From assembly GCF_009727055.1 (NCBI RefSeq), contig NC_052350.1, forward strand, positions 17,468,645 to 17,532,644: a DNA stretch of 64,000 bases. The letters run 5' to 3'. The notes below the pieces were generated by a model. It searched no databases. It was not told where the DNA came from and saw nothing but the letters and a program-made list of their open reading frames with translations. Made by a program: the position numbers and the translations under genes. This document shows positions 1 to 12,259 of this stretch, one piece after another (position 1 is the first letter of the stretch; each line of letters begins with the position of its first letter). Origin of the DNA: Benincasa hispida (Eukaryota > Streptophyta > Magnoliopsida > Cucurbitales > Cucurbitaceae).

Positions 1-413
1 TAATTGGACCAATTCATTCCTAATAATAATTTGATAATTTGTAGTTACATTTTAACAAAATGAGTGAATAAGGTGTCATATGCTAAAATTTTGATAAAGA
101 ATTGAGATAAAATGAGCATGAAAGGACTAAATTGGTCATTTATTAAGAATACAAGAGACCAAACTAAACAAAAGATGAAAATGCATGGGCTACAATGAAA
201 AATTGAAAATTATAAAGACCAAAATGAACTAAAATCGAAAATACAAGAACAAAAATAATACTTAAACTCAAAATTTTAAAAAGAGTTGAATTTTAACCTT
301 TTTTTTTATATGATCCGAGGTTCAATTAGATTCAAACTTTAATTTTCAAGAACCTATTAGAAAACAAAATTTAGTCATTGGAGATGAAACATGTATTCAA
401 AGTTGAAATTTTA
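1..413. other. AT-rich intergenic sequence
   Basis: No coding signal, RNA gene or recognisable repeat end was seen here. The stretch is strongly A/T-biased, with short homopolymer runs, and leads into a Harbinger-type MITE. Confidence 0.6.
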
Positions 414-717
414 AGTTTTGTTGGATAATCAATCCGCTTTTTGTTTTCTTATTTTTGAACATTAAGCTTATTTTCTTCCCGTTTCTTATAATGATTTGCA
501 TTTTTCATAAGTATAATGGTTGAATTTTTAGTCAAATTCCAAAAACAAAAATAAGTTACTAAAAGCTATTTTTTTAACTTTCAAAATTTGGCTTGATTTT
601 TTAAACCACCGATAAAAAGTAAATAATAATGAAAGGAATTTAGAATTTAAAGTAGTGTCTATAGACTTAAATTTAAAAAACAAAAAACAAAAAACCAAAT
701 GGTTTTCATATGGGACC
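414..717. mobile_element. PIF/Harbinger (Tourist-like) MITE, degenerate copy
   Basis: A 304-bp non-coding element of the same family as the copies at 29,557-29,859 and 32,044-32,297. All share the interior words ATGATTTGCAT and GGTTGAATTTTTAG. The right end reads TATGGGACC followed by TTA; the left end is preceded by TTA and reads GTTTTGTTGGATAATC, so the inverted repeat is weak but in register. The TTA duplication is the insertion signature of the PIF/Harbinger superfamily. Boundaries rest on comparison with the cleaner copies. Confidence 0.65.
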
Positions 718-727
718 TTACAACACA

Positions 728-748
728 AATATATATATATATATATAT
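728..748. repeat. (TA)n microsatellite
   Basis: An uninterrupted alternating AT run lies immediately downstream of the MITE. No function is implied. Confidence 0.9.
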
Positions 749-1028
749 TTTCACAATCACAAATATCTTTTTTTCTTCAAATTTACTTGTCAATCCTATC
801 TTGTTTTTTAAATTTTATGAATTGGTAGTCACATCTGTCCCCAATTTGTCCTCCAAATCCATCCCTACTTTGAAAATTACTTTTCCTCTTACCTTTTTTT
901 TCTCTCCCAACATATACATATATATAATAGTGTTGTATTATTATTGAAAAAATTATAATAGAAAGCAAAATAAGGAAAATAAGGAAAAATATCTATTAAT
1001 ATAGCACCTTTTAAATTTTTTTAATTTC

Positions 1029-1290
1029 CAAGTTTTTTTCTCTTTCTTTTCTTTCTTTTTCCCCCTTTTCTTCTCCTTTCCCCCGTATTCTCTGTTTTCT
1101 CTTTCTCTCTCTCTCTCTCTCTCCTTTCCCCGTGTTCTCTGTTCCTTTTTTTTTTTCTTTTCTTTTTTTTCCTATTTCTTCTCTCCTCTCCTGTTGTTCT
1201 TTTTCTTTTTCTTTTTCTTTTCATTTGGCTTCATTTTTTTTGTTGTTTTTTTTTCATACTTTTACTTTTTACTTTTTTTTTTTTGTTAAT
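1029..1290. repeat. Polypyrimidine (CT-rich) tract
   Basis: About 260 bases are almost purely C and T on the plus strand, including a (CT)n core near 1,102-1,122 and repeated TTTTTCTTTTT units. Apparent reading frames on both strands (Lys/Arg/Glu-rich on minus, Phe/Ser-rich on plus) come from composition only. Such mirror-like tracts can form triplex DNA; that is general knowledge and has not been shown here. Confidence 0.85.
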
Positions 1291-1494
1291 TTTGATTTTA
1301 TGTCTTCAATTTTTTTATTGTTAATTTTTTATTACTTACTTTTACTTTTTAACTAAAAAAGAATTTGAGAAATCTAGGTTTCGGAAGTGAAAGAACTATT
1401 TCTCTCATTTGAAATTTGAGATCTTTTTTTCTAAATGAAATGAGAAATGGGAACTTTATAAATGACACATTTTTTGTCGTAGGACTTCAAACTA

Positions 1495-2760
1495 TGACAT
1501 TTAACCGTAATAAACTTCTATCACTGATAGACTGTGATATCCATAATAGATAAATTACGTGAATAGTGATATAACTTAGGTAGATATTGTAATATGTGTA
1601 TCGATAATATCAATTATCAGTGGTATTAGTGATAAAACTTAGATAGATATCAGTCATATTCATGTATTAGTAATATCGAACTTAGGTAGATATCATTGAT
1701 AAAAGTTTATTAGTGATAAAAGTCTGTTGTTGATAATCATGATATAAATTTCTCAATAATAGCCACTGATAGCTTTGAGTGTTAATCTTTTAAAATTGAT
1801 AGTCAGTAATGATAGTCACTAATATTTTCAATCATTGATAGCTTCAGTTTTGATGATTTTCTTTCAGTTAATAGTCATTTATAGAAGTCTATCATTGATA
1901 GGTAACTTAGTGAATTTAATTAATAAAGTTGAATCTCGATTTAAAGTGTAAGTGAGATATCTAGAAGTTATCACTAATAGCATATTATTATCGACGATAA
2001 CATGTTATTTGATGGTAAAAAGGAATGACAGAAGTTATCTATAATAATATGTTACCAGTGATAGAAACTATCACCGATAACCACGATATAAGTGATATAA
2101 GTGATATCTAGAATTTAGGTGATATCCAAGTATTGATGATATTAATGATATAAAAGCCGATTTCATTTGATGAAAGTCTATCATTGATAGCCATTACTAA
2201 AAGCTATCGATGACAGCCACTGATAGAAGCTATCAGTGATATCTGTATATTACTGACATGACTTAAGTATATATCAGTTGAATGAATGATAATATCGGTG
2301 ATATGATTTAGGTAGAAATCAGGATAGTTACTTATAGACCTCTCCTTGATAGATTTCTATTACTTATAGCTCTAAATTTAATCTTTGAAAGTTGATAGTT
2401 TCCTTTCAAAGTTGATAAATACTTACAAAAGTCTATCATTGATAGATAGCCATTGATAGCCTTAAGTGTTAATATTTCAAGGTTGACTCTAATTGATGAA
2501 AGTATATCAATGATGACTACTAATAACTGATAGTAAATCGAAAGTTAATATTTCAAGTGTTACTATTTCAAGGTGTATTAATATTTCTCAAATTCAAAGC
2601 TAGCACTGATAGCAGCTATTAGTGATAGCAACGGATAGTAACTATTAGTGGCTACTATCAATGATACCTTTCAATTTGAGAAAACTAGAAATGTGAAATG
2701 ATGGGTTGCTTGTGGGCTTTTTAGACATTTACCAATATGGCTATCATTGATATCCATCGC
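1495..2760. repeat. Field of degenerate palindromic ATCA/TGAT repeats
   Basis: Dozens of variants of CTATCA(n)TGATAG, ATCATTGATAG, ACTGATAG and GATATC occur at irregular spacing over about 1.3 kb. The unit is short and nearly self-complementary and does not settle into one fixed tandem period. Related clusters recur near 3,925-3,990, 7,478-7,560 and 7,815-7,930. No open frame or transposon terminus was found in the block. It looks like a dispersed low-complexity satellite, but I cannot name it. Confidence 0.75.
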
Positions 2761-4298
2761 TAATTTTGTGTCATACCCTTAATATATTTATCCTTATACT
2801 ACATCTCTTATTATTTTGGATCTGATTGTTATTTGCGTAACCAATCCTTATTATTGTCTTAAAAATAGTTAAAATAGGCTCATAATTGGTGCATGTTTGA
2901 TCAATTAAACTATAATATTTGGCAGAAAAAAGTAATATTGTTGGATGGATAAAACAAAAAGTCAAATGCCTTTGGCGACGGTTACCTAAAAACCCAAACA
3001 GGGGTACCATCTTTATTCTGTACATTCATTGTGATCTCATCATCTTCTTTATTTTTTTATCCTAAACTCTACCAGCTTCCTCTCATGCAACACACTCTTT
3101 CACACGTGTCATTTCTTCGTTTCCCAAATTTCATCCTTCATTAATTTGGCCTTTTTTCCCATTCAATGAACAAAGCACTAATTCTTCACACCTCAAAAAG
3201 TAACATTTATAATGAAATTTCAAACATCCATGCTATAATTTTTAATACTTTTTGTTCTTGGATTCTTTATTAAGAGCATGTGTCTTGATCGGTTCAAATT
3301 GACACTTCTTAAACACTACAGTTTAAGGAAGATTTATTTGATGAAAAAGGCTGGGTGCATTTGACCCTTCATTATTAAAATGTAATTTTTTTAGTTTTCA
3401 TTTTAAGATTAAAATTAAAAATTCTTTTTATTATTTTAAATGAAGATATCACATTTTGAATTTAAAAAAATAATAACAAAAAAAAAAAAAAAATCTCTTC
3501 TCTCCATTTTCATTTCTCTTATCCTCCCTTCCATTTTCCCTTCTTCTTCCTTCATCTTAACCGGCTATTACTTCGTGGGAATTCAAGATTTCAATGAAAT
3601 GAGAATATCTAGATTACCATATTTATTTTGTAGTAACGTAAGATGCTTTTATAACGGGTATCTAAAAAATTTTGAATACTCGCCTAAAATATGAGTCTCC
3701 GTTCCTTTCTTCTTCTCCCTTTTGCTCTCATCCTCTTCATAATTAACGAAAAATTAATAAGGGATCAAAATGATAAAAGACTAAAAGGAACATTTTTAAA
3801 ATAAAAAAGAATAAGCCAAAAAGAGAATCCGTAGACTAAAATAGTGTTCAAATCTATTTAAAAACAATGCAATTACAATCAGAAGCAGGGGTAGGATGTT
3901 ACATTTTTAAAGAATTGCAAATATAATAAAATATATCAATGATAAACTCTATCATTACTAAACTCATATTAGTGAGATTTCATTACTCAAACTCCTATTA
4001 ATCAAATGGTCTATAGTGTTAGACTCTAAGAAGAAGATTTAAGTTTTATTATATTTAGAAATTCATTTACATTGTATCCCAAGTAAATAAAGATGTCAAT
4101 TAAATCCCATTTTTCCACCATGATCATGATTATTAAGATTGCATATTCCAATCTCGGGGTGTACTAAACTTCCCCCCTTGAAAGCATATATCAGCAAACG
4201 ACAAATTGCATTTCTCCCACTTTCCCCATTTTTCACCATCATTTCATGCCAAACAGTTCACCAAACATCTTCCTTACCTTACTCCCTCTTCTCCATCT
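2761..4298. other. Intergenic sequence upstream of the reductase gene
   Basis: No gene is supported. Short frames exist on both strands but lack conserved motifs and run through A-rich sequence, such as the poly-A at 3,479-3,493. A small ATCA/TGAT cluster lies at 3,925-3,990. The last few hundred bases are more pyrimidine-rich, as expected near a plant promoter. Confidence 0.5.
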
Positions 4299-4308
4299 CT
4301 ATAAAATC
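4299..4308 (+). promoter_or_regulatory. Putative TATA box of the reductase gene
   Basis: CTATAAAATC lies about 50 bp before the ATG at 4,359 in a C/T-rich setting. This would place transcription initiation near 4,330 and leave a 5' leader of roughly 30 nt. The call is from sequence context only. Confidence 0.6.
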
Positions 4309-4358
4309 AGCCCCATTCCACCTAAACACAGTACTACACGAAACAGAGACACCCAAAA

Positions 4359-5774
4359 ATGGATCATACAAAGCCAATTCTTTGCGTTCTTGACGCTTCC
4401 TCTTACGTGGGCTTTTGGGTCACCAAAGAATTGCTAAACAAAGGATACCCAGTTCATGCAGCCGTCCAAAACAATGGCAAGTCATCTATCCTCTCTTCTT
4501 TTCCACTTCTTAATTCTCTGTCTGTATTTCAAACTTGTGGATTTGATATTTTCCAGGAAAGCCAGAGATTGAGAGGACTATTAGAGAGATGGGTAAAATG
4601 AAGAATGGGCTGGTGTTTTTTTCTGTGGATATCATGGACTACCAGAGCATTCTTGTTGCTTTGAAAGGATGCTCTGGTTTGTTCTGCTGTATGGACACTC
4701 CCCATGTGTTTGATGTAAGTCCAAAGAGAAATATAAATAAATAAATGAATAGAAAGATGGTCTGGATTTTGTGGGTTATTGTTTTTTTTGTGTTTTGTAC
4801 AGGAAAAAATGGTAGATTTGGAAGTTAGAGGGACAATTAATGTTGTGGAGGCTTGTGCTCAGACAGATACTGTTAATAAGATTGTCTTCACTTCTTCCTT
4901 AACTGCTGCTGTGTGGAGAGAGAATATCCTCTCTGAGAAAGATGTGGATGAAAGATGTTGGAGTGATAAAGAATTTTGCAGGAAAATGAAGGTTGGGAAA
5001 TTTCAAATCCCTCTTATTATCTTCATAAAGTTCCTCAAATAACAGATGCCTAATCAATCGATTTCATTGCAAATCAAGCTTTTCCTTTTCAAATCTAATG
5101 ACCCTTTTTATATTATATCATCTCCCAGTTATGGTACCCTTTAGCAAAGACACTCTCTGAACAAGCTGCTTGGGCTTTAGCAGTGGACCGTAAGCTAAAA
5201 ATGGTGTCAATTAACGCAGGGCTTGTTCTTGGACCGGCTGTTGCAGAGGAAAATTCAGGGTCAACAATCTCATATCTTAAAGGTAGGAGAAAGTCTTTCT
5301 TTTAGAAAAGTATTGTACAATTGTGGGAATTCTTTGTTTTGGCTAAGAAAATTTGAGGGGAAACAGGAGCTGCTCAGATGTATGAAAATGGGGTGCTGGC
5401 AGTGGTTGATGTGAAATTTTTGGTGGATGTTCATATTCGAGCAATGGAAGATTCGTCCACGGGTGGTCGATATTTCTGCTTTGATCAGATAGTGAATAGT
5501 GAGGAAGAAACTGTTAAACTTGCGAATATATTGAGGCCATTGATATCTCTTCCACAAAGGTAAAAGCATTATTAGCCTTTTCAACAACAAAAATAGGCAT
5601 TTTTTCAGTTTATATTTTGCCATATATTTGCATGTTATTGTTAATTGAAAGTTTGAAACTCAAATTAGGTTAGTTTATTGGTTGGTGAGTAGGTACGAAG
5701 TTCAAGGAAGGGAAGCTTTTGCTGAGAGACTCAGAACCAGGAGATTGCACAAATTGATCGAGGGCACGGCTTAA
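4359..5774 (+). CDS. Cinnamoyl-CoA reductase-like SDR protein (SNL6-like), six exons
   Basis: Predicted extended short-chain dehydrogenase/reductase of the cinnamoyl-CoA/dihydroflavonol reductase superfamily, probably cytosolic and NADP(H)-linked; the substrate is unknown. Exons: 4359-4476, 4557-4714, 4803-4991, 5129-5282, 5367-5559 and 5693-5774, giving 297 residues. Introns 2-5 are GT-AG. Intron 1 keeps the frame only with a GC donor (GCAAGT at 4477) and the AG at 4555-4556; the nearby GT at 4481 leads to an in-frame stop. Visible features are a beta-alpha start ILCVLDASSYVGFW (residues 7-20), FTSSLTAA (121-128) with the catalytic-type serine, and YPLAK (158-162), the YxxxK motif. The N-terminal glycine motif is DASSYVG rather than the usual GxxGxxG; this fits the SNL6-like branch but may alter cofactor binding. 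The start has a TATA box 50 bp upstream. Assignment as a bona fide lignin reductase is not supported; membership of the family is. Confidence 0.9.
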
Positions 5775-8700
5775 TACTAAATTTTAAATTTTAAATAAAT
5801 AAATACATAAATGGAACTTTTTCTTTTCCCTTTTGGTATGTATCTATTTTAGCCCTTAATTAATGGAAAAACTAATATTTAGCGTGCACGTAAATGGGAC
5901 AATCACAAGTCATCCATTCGAATATAATTCAATGAATAAGACATTTATTATTATTTAAATTTTCTTAAACTATATGTACATAAAAAAATCATGATAATTA
6001 AAAAATTAAAGAAAATAATGAAATTTTTATCGGAACCTTTGCAATATATATTGGTTGTTGTCATGGGTCAATTTCATCAAATTATATAAATTTTAATAAA
6101 TGTTGCAATCTTTACTTTAAGCGTGAACAAATGTGGTAATTTTTATATTTTAAATTTAAAACATGGTGCAATTTTTATCTTTTAATAAAGTTTAATTCGA
6201 AAAGATTATCATATATATTTAATGCAAATAAATATATGTAGTACGATGAAACTTCAAAGAAAAAGGATAATAACAAAGTGAGTTAAGTTTAGGAGTAATT
6301 ATCATGCATTCCCTCTCTTTAGGTCAAAGGTTTGGCTTCATTAATTCAATTAATGAACTAAAAAAAACGACATTAGAATTGGATCTCTTTTTTAAAATTG
6401 TTCGTATAAAAAAGATTTATTTATCATTAATCTTGTACATTAATCAAAACTAATTTCTGCAAAGCTTTACTTATGGGATCTTTGTATTTAGGTCAATAGT
6501 ATGTCTTTTAATTAATTAAACTATTATGGAGTTGACAAAAAATTAATGAGTTTTAAGACGGATTTAAAACTTTAACCAATTATTGTGGTTTGTTTTTCTT
6601 TTTTATGACAACATTATTATTTGTTATAATACCTACCTAAACCTATAAAAGAAATCTCGAAACTTTTTTTTAGGTAGAAAATGTTTTTCTTCCTCAATAA
6701 TTAATCATCATATATCCTATCCTTTCATATGCCACATGGTTCATAAATACTAATATTTTTCCATTTGTAGCAATTGTTTTTTTACTTTTCATCCTTCTTT
6801 TGTAGTATACACTTCCAGCTAATTGAAGTTAACCGTGTTGTAAATGCCAAAATTTCTTTACCCAAAAACTAATCTTCAAGGGAAAGCCTTTAAATACTTC
6901 CCTTCGTCACAGGGTTCTAAATGATATCATATATATATATTTTTTCCTTTGTCACTAATTAAGTTGAGTAAATTATAGTTGAAAATAAAGTACATATTAC
7001 CATATTGCCTTTTTTTTTTTTTTTTTTTAATTTTTAATTTTTATTTTCTCATTTAAAAATCAAATGGATAAATGCTTAGACTTCCTAATAAAAATATATT
7101 AAATTATTTAGTAATGGAGCAAGGATGATTACGTCACCGTCACGAGTAAAAATTTCCTCCACCCACATCGGCCCCATCCCTATCCCCATTTATATGGTGA
7201 GGAAGATTTTTTCCATCCCCACTTGAACTACAATTTTTACTCAAAAAATTAAACGCAATTTGATTTGGAATTTGATTTTGTTTTATGATTTTAGATTTTT
7301 AATTTTAGTAATATGTATTTGATAGATAATTTGAATTGTATTTTTAAAAATTATTTTCGAATTGTATGATTTATCTAGATTTTGAACTCTAAATTTTAAA
7401 ATGGATAATTGTAATTGTTAGCATTTTTAAAAAATAATAATCAAATGTAAAATATCATTTAAAAAAATTACAAATATAACAAAGTCTATCCCTGATAGAT
7501 TTCTATCGTTGATAGACTCCCAAATCTATCCGCGAAAGACTTCTAAACTTCTACCAATAATATGGTCTATGATTGATCAACTATTTAAATTTGGCCATAT
7601 TTGTAATTTTTTATATTTTGAGTCTAATGTCTATATTTACAACTGTCCCATTTAAAATACAGAATTATATTAAATAAATTTAAAAACATTAGAAATACCA
7701 TATGTCATGTTATAAACTAAATTCACTTTTTAAAAATTAAAATATAGATTAAAAATTAGAAAAATTATTTCAAATGATAAAACTGTTGAAAATATTTACA
7801 ACATATAGCAAAATTTTAAAACTATCAATGATAGACGCTGATAGATATAGATAAATTTTTATCAGTGTCTATCAATGTCATTAATAGAAGTCTATAAATG
7901 TTTATCAGCGTCTATCATTAATAGTTCTAAAATTTTGCAATATTTTGTAAATATTTTTATTTATTTTTCTATATTAAAAAATAGTCCAGTAAATCATATA
8001 ATATTACAAAATAATAATTATACAATTTTTTAACATGAAATTTGTTCATAAACAAATTAGTAATAATTTATCGTCAACTAATATTTAGTGAAAAATTGTA
8101 ATTAATTTTATGATTTATAAATTAGTATAAACACATTTTAGATAATTATTTAAATTAGAGTCTAATTTCTGAATCTACTACCAAACACGTATCTCAAAAC
8201 ATGAAATAACTTTATTTTTATTGAATCTCTTGTTTTGAGATTTCCTATCAAATAAGTTCTAAATTTCATGTTACCATATTTGTTAAGTTCAAAATTATAA
8301 AGTAGAGTTCATATTATGTACTAAAATAAATATAATTCGATTGACATAAAAATATGTAGTATCTATCAAAACGTCGAAAATTCAAATCCCGCCACTCAAT
8401 CTTCCTTTGTTTTCTAATTGTATTTTATCGTAAAAAAAAAAACGTAGAATACCAATTGAGGTGATATATCTGGAAGGCAGGCCACGCACGCAAGAGAGCA
8501 TCTTGACAATAATAATAATAATAATAATAATAATACATTGTATTTTACTGAAAAAAAATATCGCATACCTCATCATCCACTTTTTTGAATCATCACCTTT
8601 ATTTATTTGTTTATTTTCTGCAAAATTATCTACATTCGTCTTCCTTGGCTGCAAATCGATCAATCTTCTTCAATAATTTAACATTGTGTACGTATTTTAT

Positions 8701-8838
8701 CAAAAGATAATGAAATTTTAGTATGTTAGCTTACTAATTAAGGCGTTAACTATTTAATTTGAATATAGAAAGTTTCAATTCTGACAAAACATCACTGATT
8801 AAAAGAAAAAGATGTTCATATGTTAATATTTCATCAAG
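5775..8838. other. AT-rich intergenic region
   Basis: About 3 kb without a supported gene. It holds AATAAA-like words just after the reductase stop (near 5,790-5,800), a long poly-T at 7,011-7,028, two ATCA/TGAT palindrome clusters (7,478-7,560 and 7,815-7,930) and an (AAT)n run. No transposon ends were recognised. Confidence 0.55.
8508..8534. repeat. (AAT)n microsatellite
   Basis: Nine consecutive AAT/ATA units in intergenic DNA about 300 bp left of the CACTA transposon end. Confidence 0.9.
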
Positions 8839-8989
8839 TTACCCTGCAAGAATTTGAGTCTGACGGTGAAAGTCGTCGTTATAAGCTGAAAAGGTTGCCG
8901 GAAAGGTTTTCCCAACGGTACGGAAGTTGTCGGCAACAGTGTCGAGAAAGCTTCTTTAGGGAAACCTTCCTTGATGGTATGGAAGTCTT

Positions 8990-11162
8990 TGTTGGGATTT
9001 GTATCATAATTCTCCCGGAGTCTCATTGTTTTGTAAAGACACACATTGTTCAATGAATAAAATAAATGTTATTAATTCTGGCAGTTACTTATATCCAATA
9101 AACAAAGTTCATTGGTTATCTTATGTGAACTTAAGCATGTATATGTGATATACAAGTGGATCATGTCTTGAGTGATAACCTAAATAGGCCTGTAGTATAA
9201 GAATTAAGGTGGGATACTTGATCTTGATGACACTACGGATACGACCCGCTTTGTAGAGGTTTGTAAGTGTTGTAAACTACTACAGATGATAGATCCTAAC
9301 CATTCATGTAGAGACGTGCGAGTGGGGGTGTCCTATACAAAGAGTTTGTATAAGACCTGGACCACGAGATGACTAGACTTTGTATATAACGTCGTTGATA
9401 CTAGAGACTTACATCTCACCTAAACGACCATAGGTGACACGACCTCAATCCCGAGTGTTTTGAGAACTTCTGCCTTTGAGGACGATCATTTGATTAGTAT
9501 GAGTGAGAGTGGCCAGATTGTCAACTCATCATGCCTACCTTTTTGGGAAATTGTCTGATCTGGGAGCTGGGAACTCAAACCACAAGATAGAATTCACTCC
9601 TTTCCTGAAGCAGGGATAAGTAGAGAGATTGCTCCTTTAAGGGCTGATTCCGGAGCTTGAACATAGTGGCCACAACTTCTCTTTGGAAGAGAAGACTCAG
9701 TCATAGTCATAGTAGGACTATGACTTATGTTCATTAGAGGGATCAGTGGTACTTAAAGAGACAGATGTAACTATAGAGGCATAATGGTTATTGGCCCAGC
9801 TGTACTTACGAGCGATCTGTAAAAGGTTGTCGCACTGCTGATTGGTTAAGATGGACACATGATATAACTATGGTAAGGAGAGTTCAACTGTCGGTCTTTA
9901 GTGGAGTACCTGACAGTTAACGGATGGTAGATCCCATGACTAAAGAGTTTAGTCAATTATTCACATACCGTTGGTGCTTCGAGCTACAGGTCCATAAGGT
10001 CCTCTTGGTAGCTCAATGGATTCAGTTGAGGATTAGTTCTTGGTGTTGATTTAAAATGTTCAAATTGACAAGAGGTATTTTGATTATATATGATATAATC
10101 GCTTTGATGTATGAAATACATCTAGTGGAGGATTGATGTAAATGAGATTTACATTAAGTACCCTAGAATAGAAAAAAAAAACTATGGTTTATATGTTTCA
10201 TAAGATGAAATTTTAAAACTATAGGTTACAAATATAGTATGATAAGTTGATTATCATTTATATTTATAATAATATTAATTATTGGATAATTAATTATTTT
10301 TCTTTAATAACCAAAGGAGTGGGTGGTTATTGGATTCATGGTAACTATGAGTTTAAAAGAAAAGTGGTTTTCCTATTTTGAAGAGAATGATTTACAAACG
10401 TTGAAGTTTTCGTAAAATTTTTTTGAGTTTTCTCTCTCGCGCAAAAGAAACTCACGTAGTCGTCAAATAAATACAGATTTACTAAAATACGGCTGGACGA
10501 GCTAAACAATTATGCAGTGGCAAACTAAATGATCGTATAGTATTTACTAAATGATCGCATAGTTTTGTTAGACGATCGTTTTTCCAAAGTAAACGATCGT
10601 GTAGTGTCTGTAGGCGATAGACCGAGCTAAACGATCACATTGCTTTTGTTAGACAATTGCATAGCTTTATCTAAACGATTGGGTATCGACCTATACGATA
10701 GGTCTCCACCATCTCCCACTTGCCTAGTCGTGTACGCGATCGGTGTTTCCTCCTTCGTCTGCCTCATTCCAAATTCGAACAGAGTCCACCCTCTGGATTC
10801 TCACATCGAGAATACCAAGGTAGCCTTGTTGGTGGTGTCATACTCAACTCGACACCGTCGAGGTTTTTTGAAGGTCGTTTGTGCTGTTGCTGAGGAGTTC
10901 GTGACCGAGGCGATCGTTGAGGACGAGTGCGAAGAGTTCGTGTTGTGTTGCGGTCGTGCGCAAAGGAGCATAGAGACACATCTTCAAATGTTCGTAGAGT
11001 TTCTCCCTTTGTGCATTTGAATTTTTTCATGCTGTAATTTCTGTATGAATTGTATAACCGTTTGTTTGAAGTCGACTGTAAATGTATTGTTCATTCATGA
11101 TTGTGATTTGGAATTATCTTTCTTCCGCTGCTCATGAAAATCACGAATCAGATTTTCTTGAA
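8990..11162 (+). mobile_element. Long LTR 'A' (copia-like family) inserted in the CACTA element
   Basis: It starts TGTTGGGATTTGT and ends near TTTTCTTGA, directly before a primer binding site. It is homologous along its length to H (50,160-52,396) and to E (39,394-41,429). The 3' third carries the CGATCG palindrome array. The 126-residue open frame at 10,640-11,020 lies in the GC-richer 3' part, has no recognisable domain and is not taken as a gene. About 440 bp of internal sequence follow. No second LTR was found, so the element is truncated. No target duplication could be matched. Confidence 0.78.
10480..10700 (+). repeat. CGATCG palindrome array in LTR A
   Basis: Repeated variants of AAACGATCGTTT, some with one mismatch (such as AAATGATCGTAT), occur every 20-40 bp. 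The array lies downstream of a TATA-like GGTTACAAATATA (about 10,223) and upstream of the LTR end. The same block occupies the same relative position in E, F, H and K. A further small cluster is seen in the internal sequence at 11,508-11,575. Confidence 0.8.
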
Positions 11163-11163
11163 T

Positions 11164-11176
11164 TGGTATCAGAGCC
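11164..11176 (+). promoter_or_regulatory. Primer binding site after LTR A
   Basis: TGGTATCAGAGCC lies immediately downstream of the LTR. It is complementary to the 3' end of initiator methionine tRNA, the usual primer of plant copia and gypsy elements. This fixes the 3' edge of LTR A. Confidence 0.85.
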
Positions 11177-11600
11177 AGGTTCTCTGATATTCCAAATTAC
11201 AGATCTGAATTGAACTCATTTTTCAATCCCGGTGGGTTTTCTGCATTTGTGGTTAACTATTTTCTGCATATGTGGTTGCGTTGATGAATGTTTCGGGTTT
11301 AAATTGTCTTTTTGTTAAATTTTTTGGTGTTACAAAGTGTTAATTGTAAGGCCCCCTGTGTTTTTGGGCGAAATTAACATCACAATCGAGTCTGTAATTC
11401 AAAAGGTTTGAGTTCGTCGAGTCGTTCGTGATGAAGCTTCGGTGCATGGCGATGCGGTTCTCAACGAGGAAGAAGACCAAGCGTTGGTCGGATTGTGTAG
11501 CCTCAAGTAAACGATCGTTGAACTATGCAATCGTTTAGTAGTTTTTTCTAGACGATCATGTAGTATCTTCTAAATGATTTACATAGTTAAATCTATTTAT
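11177..11600 (+). mobile_element. Truncated internal region of LTR element A
   Basis: Non-coding leader-like sequence. A segment around 11,346-11,395 (TGTAAGGCCCCCTGTG...AATCGAGTCTG) is homologous to 47,424-47,475, downstream of LTR C. No gag or pol remains. The junction with the CACTA sequence is placed only approximately, in the T-rich stretch around 11,600-11,640. Confidence 0.55.
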
Positions 11601-12227
11601 TTATTTTCTTTTTTTAGATCTGTTCTTTTTTTTTTTTTTTTTCAAATGTCATATATGTTTGAATCTTACAAATATCAATCAAACTAAACTACGATTGCCA
11701 AAATCAAGTAAATGTCTATAATAGATAGTAAATAATATATAGAAAACACGTTTGAATCTACAACCTTAATCCAAGAGTTACTATAACATCCACAATTTCT
11801 TAATCCAAAAAAAATATTACATGATAACAATGTACATAGTGGAAGATGCATCTACAACCTTAATCCACAATTCCTAAATCCAAAATAATATTAACATCTC
11901 AACCTAAATACGCTTGCCGGGAGATGCATCTTCAACAAAAATCTCCAAATACCTACAAAATATAAATTTAAATAAGTTTAATGCTCAATATACTATATAC
12001 CAATCTCAAAATAAATATAGAATTTAAAATTCAACTAAGAATATTAATGAATTGAAATAAACCAACTCAAACTTGCATATTTCTATCTCAAACTCAATAT
12101 AGAACTTAAATCCTAACTTCAATTTAATCATAACTTAAACTTAAACATACTTGTACTTAAATATAATCTCAAACCAAGACATATCAATATTTACTTAAAC
12201 AAACCAACATAATTAAAAATTGAAACA

Positions 12228-12228
12228 C

Positions 12229-12259
<31 letters not shown>

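Noticed and set aside
1021..1356. Lys/Arg/Glu-rich (minus) and Phe/Ser-rich (plus) frames
   Set aside because: They are translations of a polypyrimidine tract; composition alone explains them.
1495..2760. CRISPR-like array
   Set aside because: Repeats are short, variable and irregularly spaced, and the DNA is clearly plant nuclear.
5270..5623. 117-residue minus-strand frame
   Set aside because: It is antisense to exons 4-5 and the introns of the reductase gene and has no domain.
10640..11020. 126-residue plus-strand open frame as a gene
   Set aside because: It lies wholly inside LTR A, overlaps the palindrome array, is not preserved as a frame in the homologous LTRs E and H, and shows no domain.
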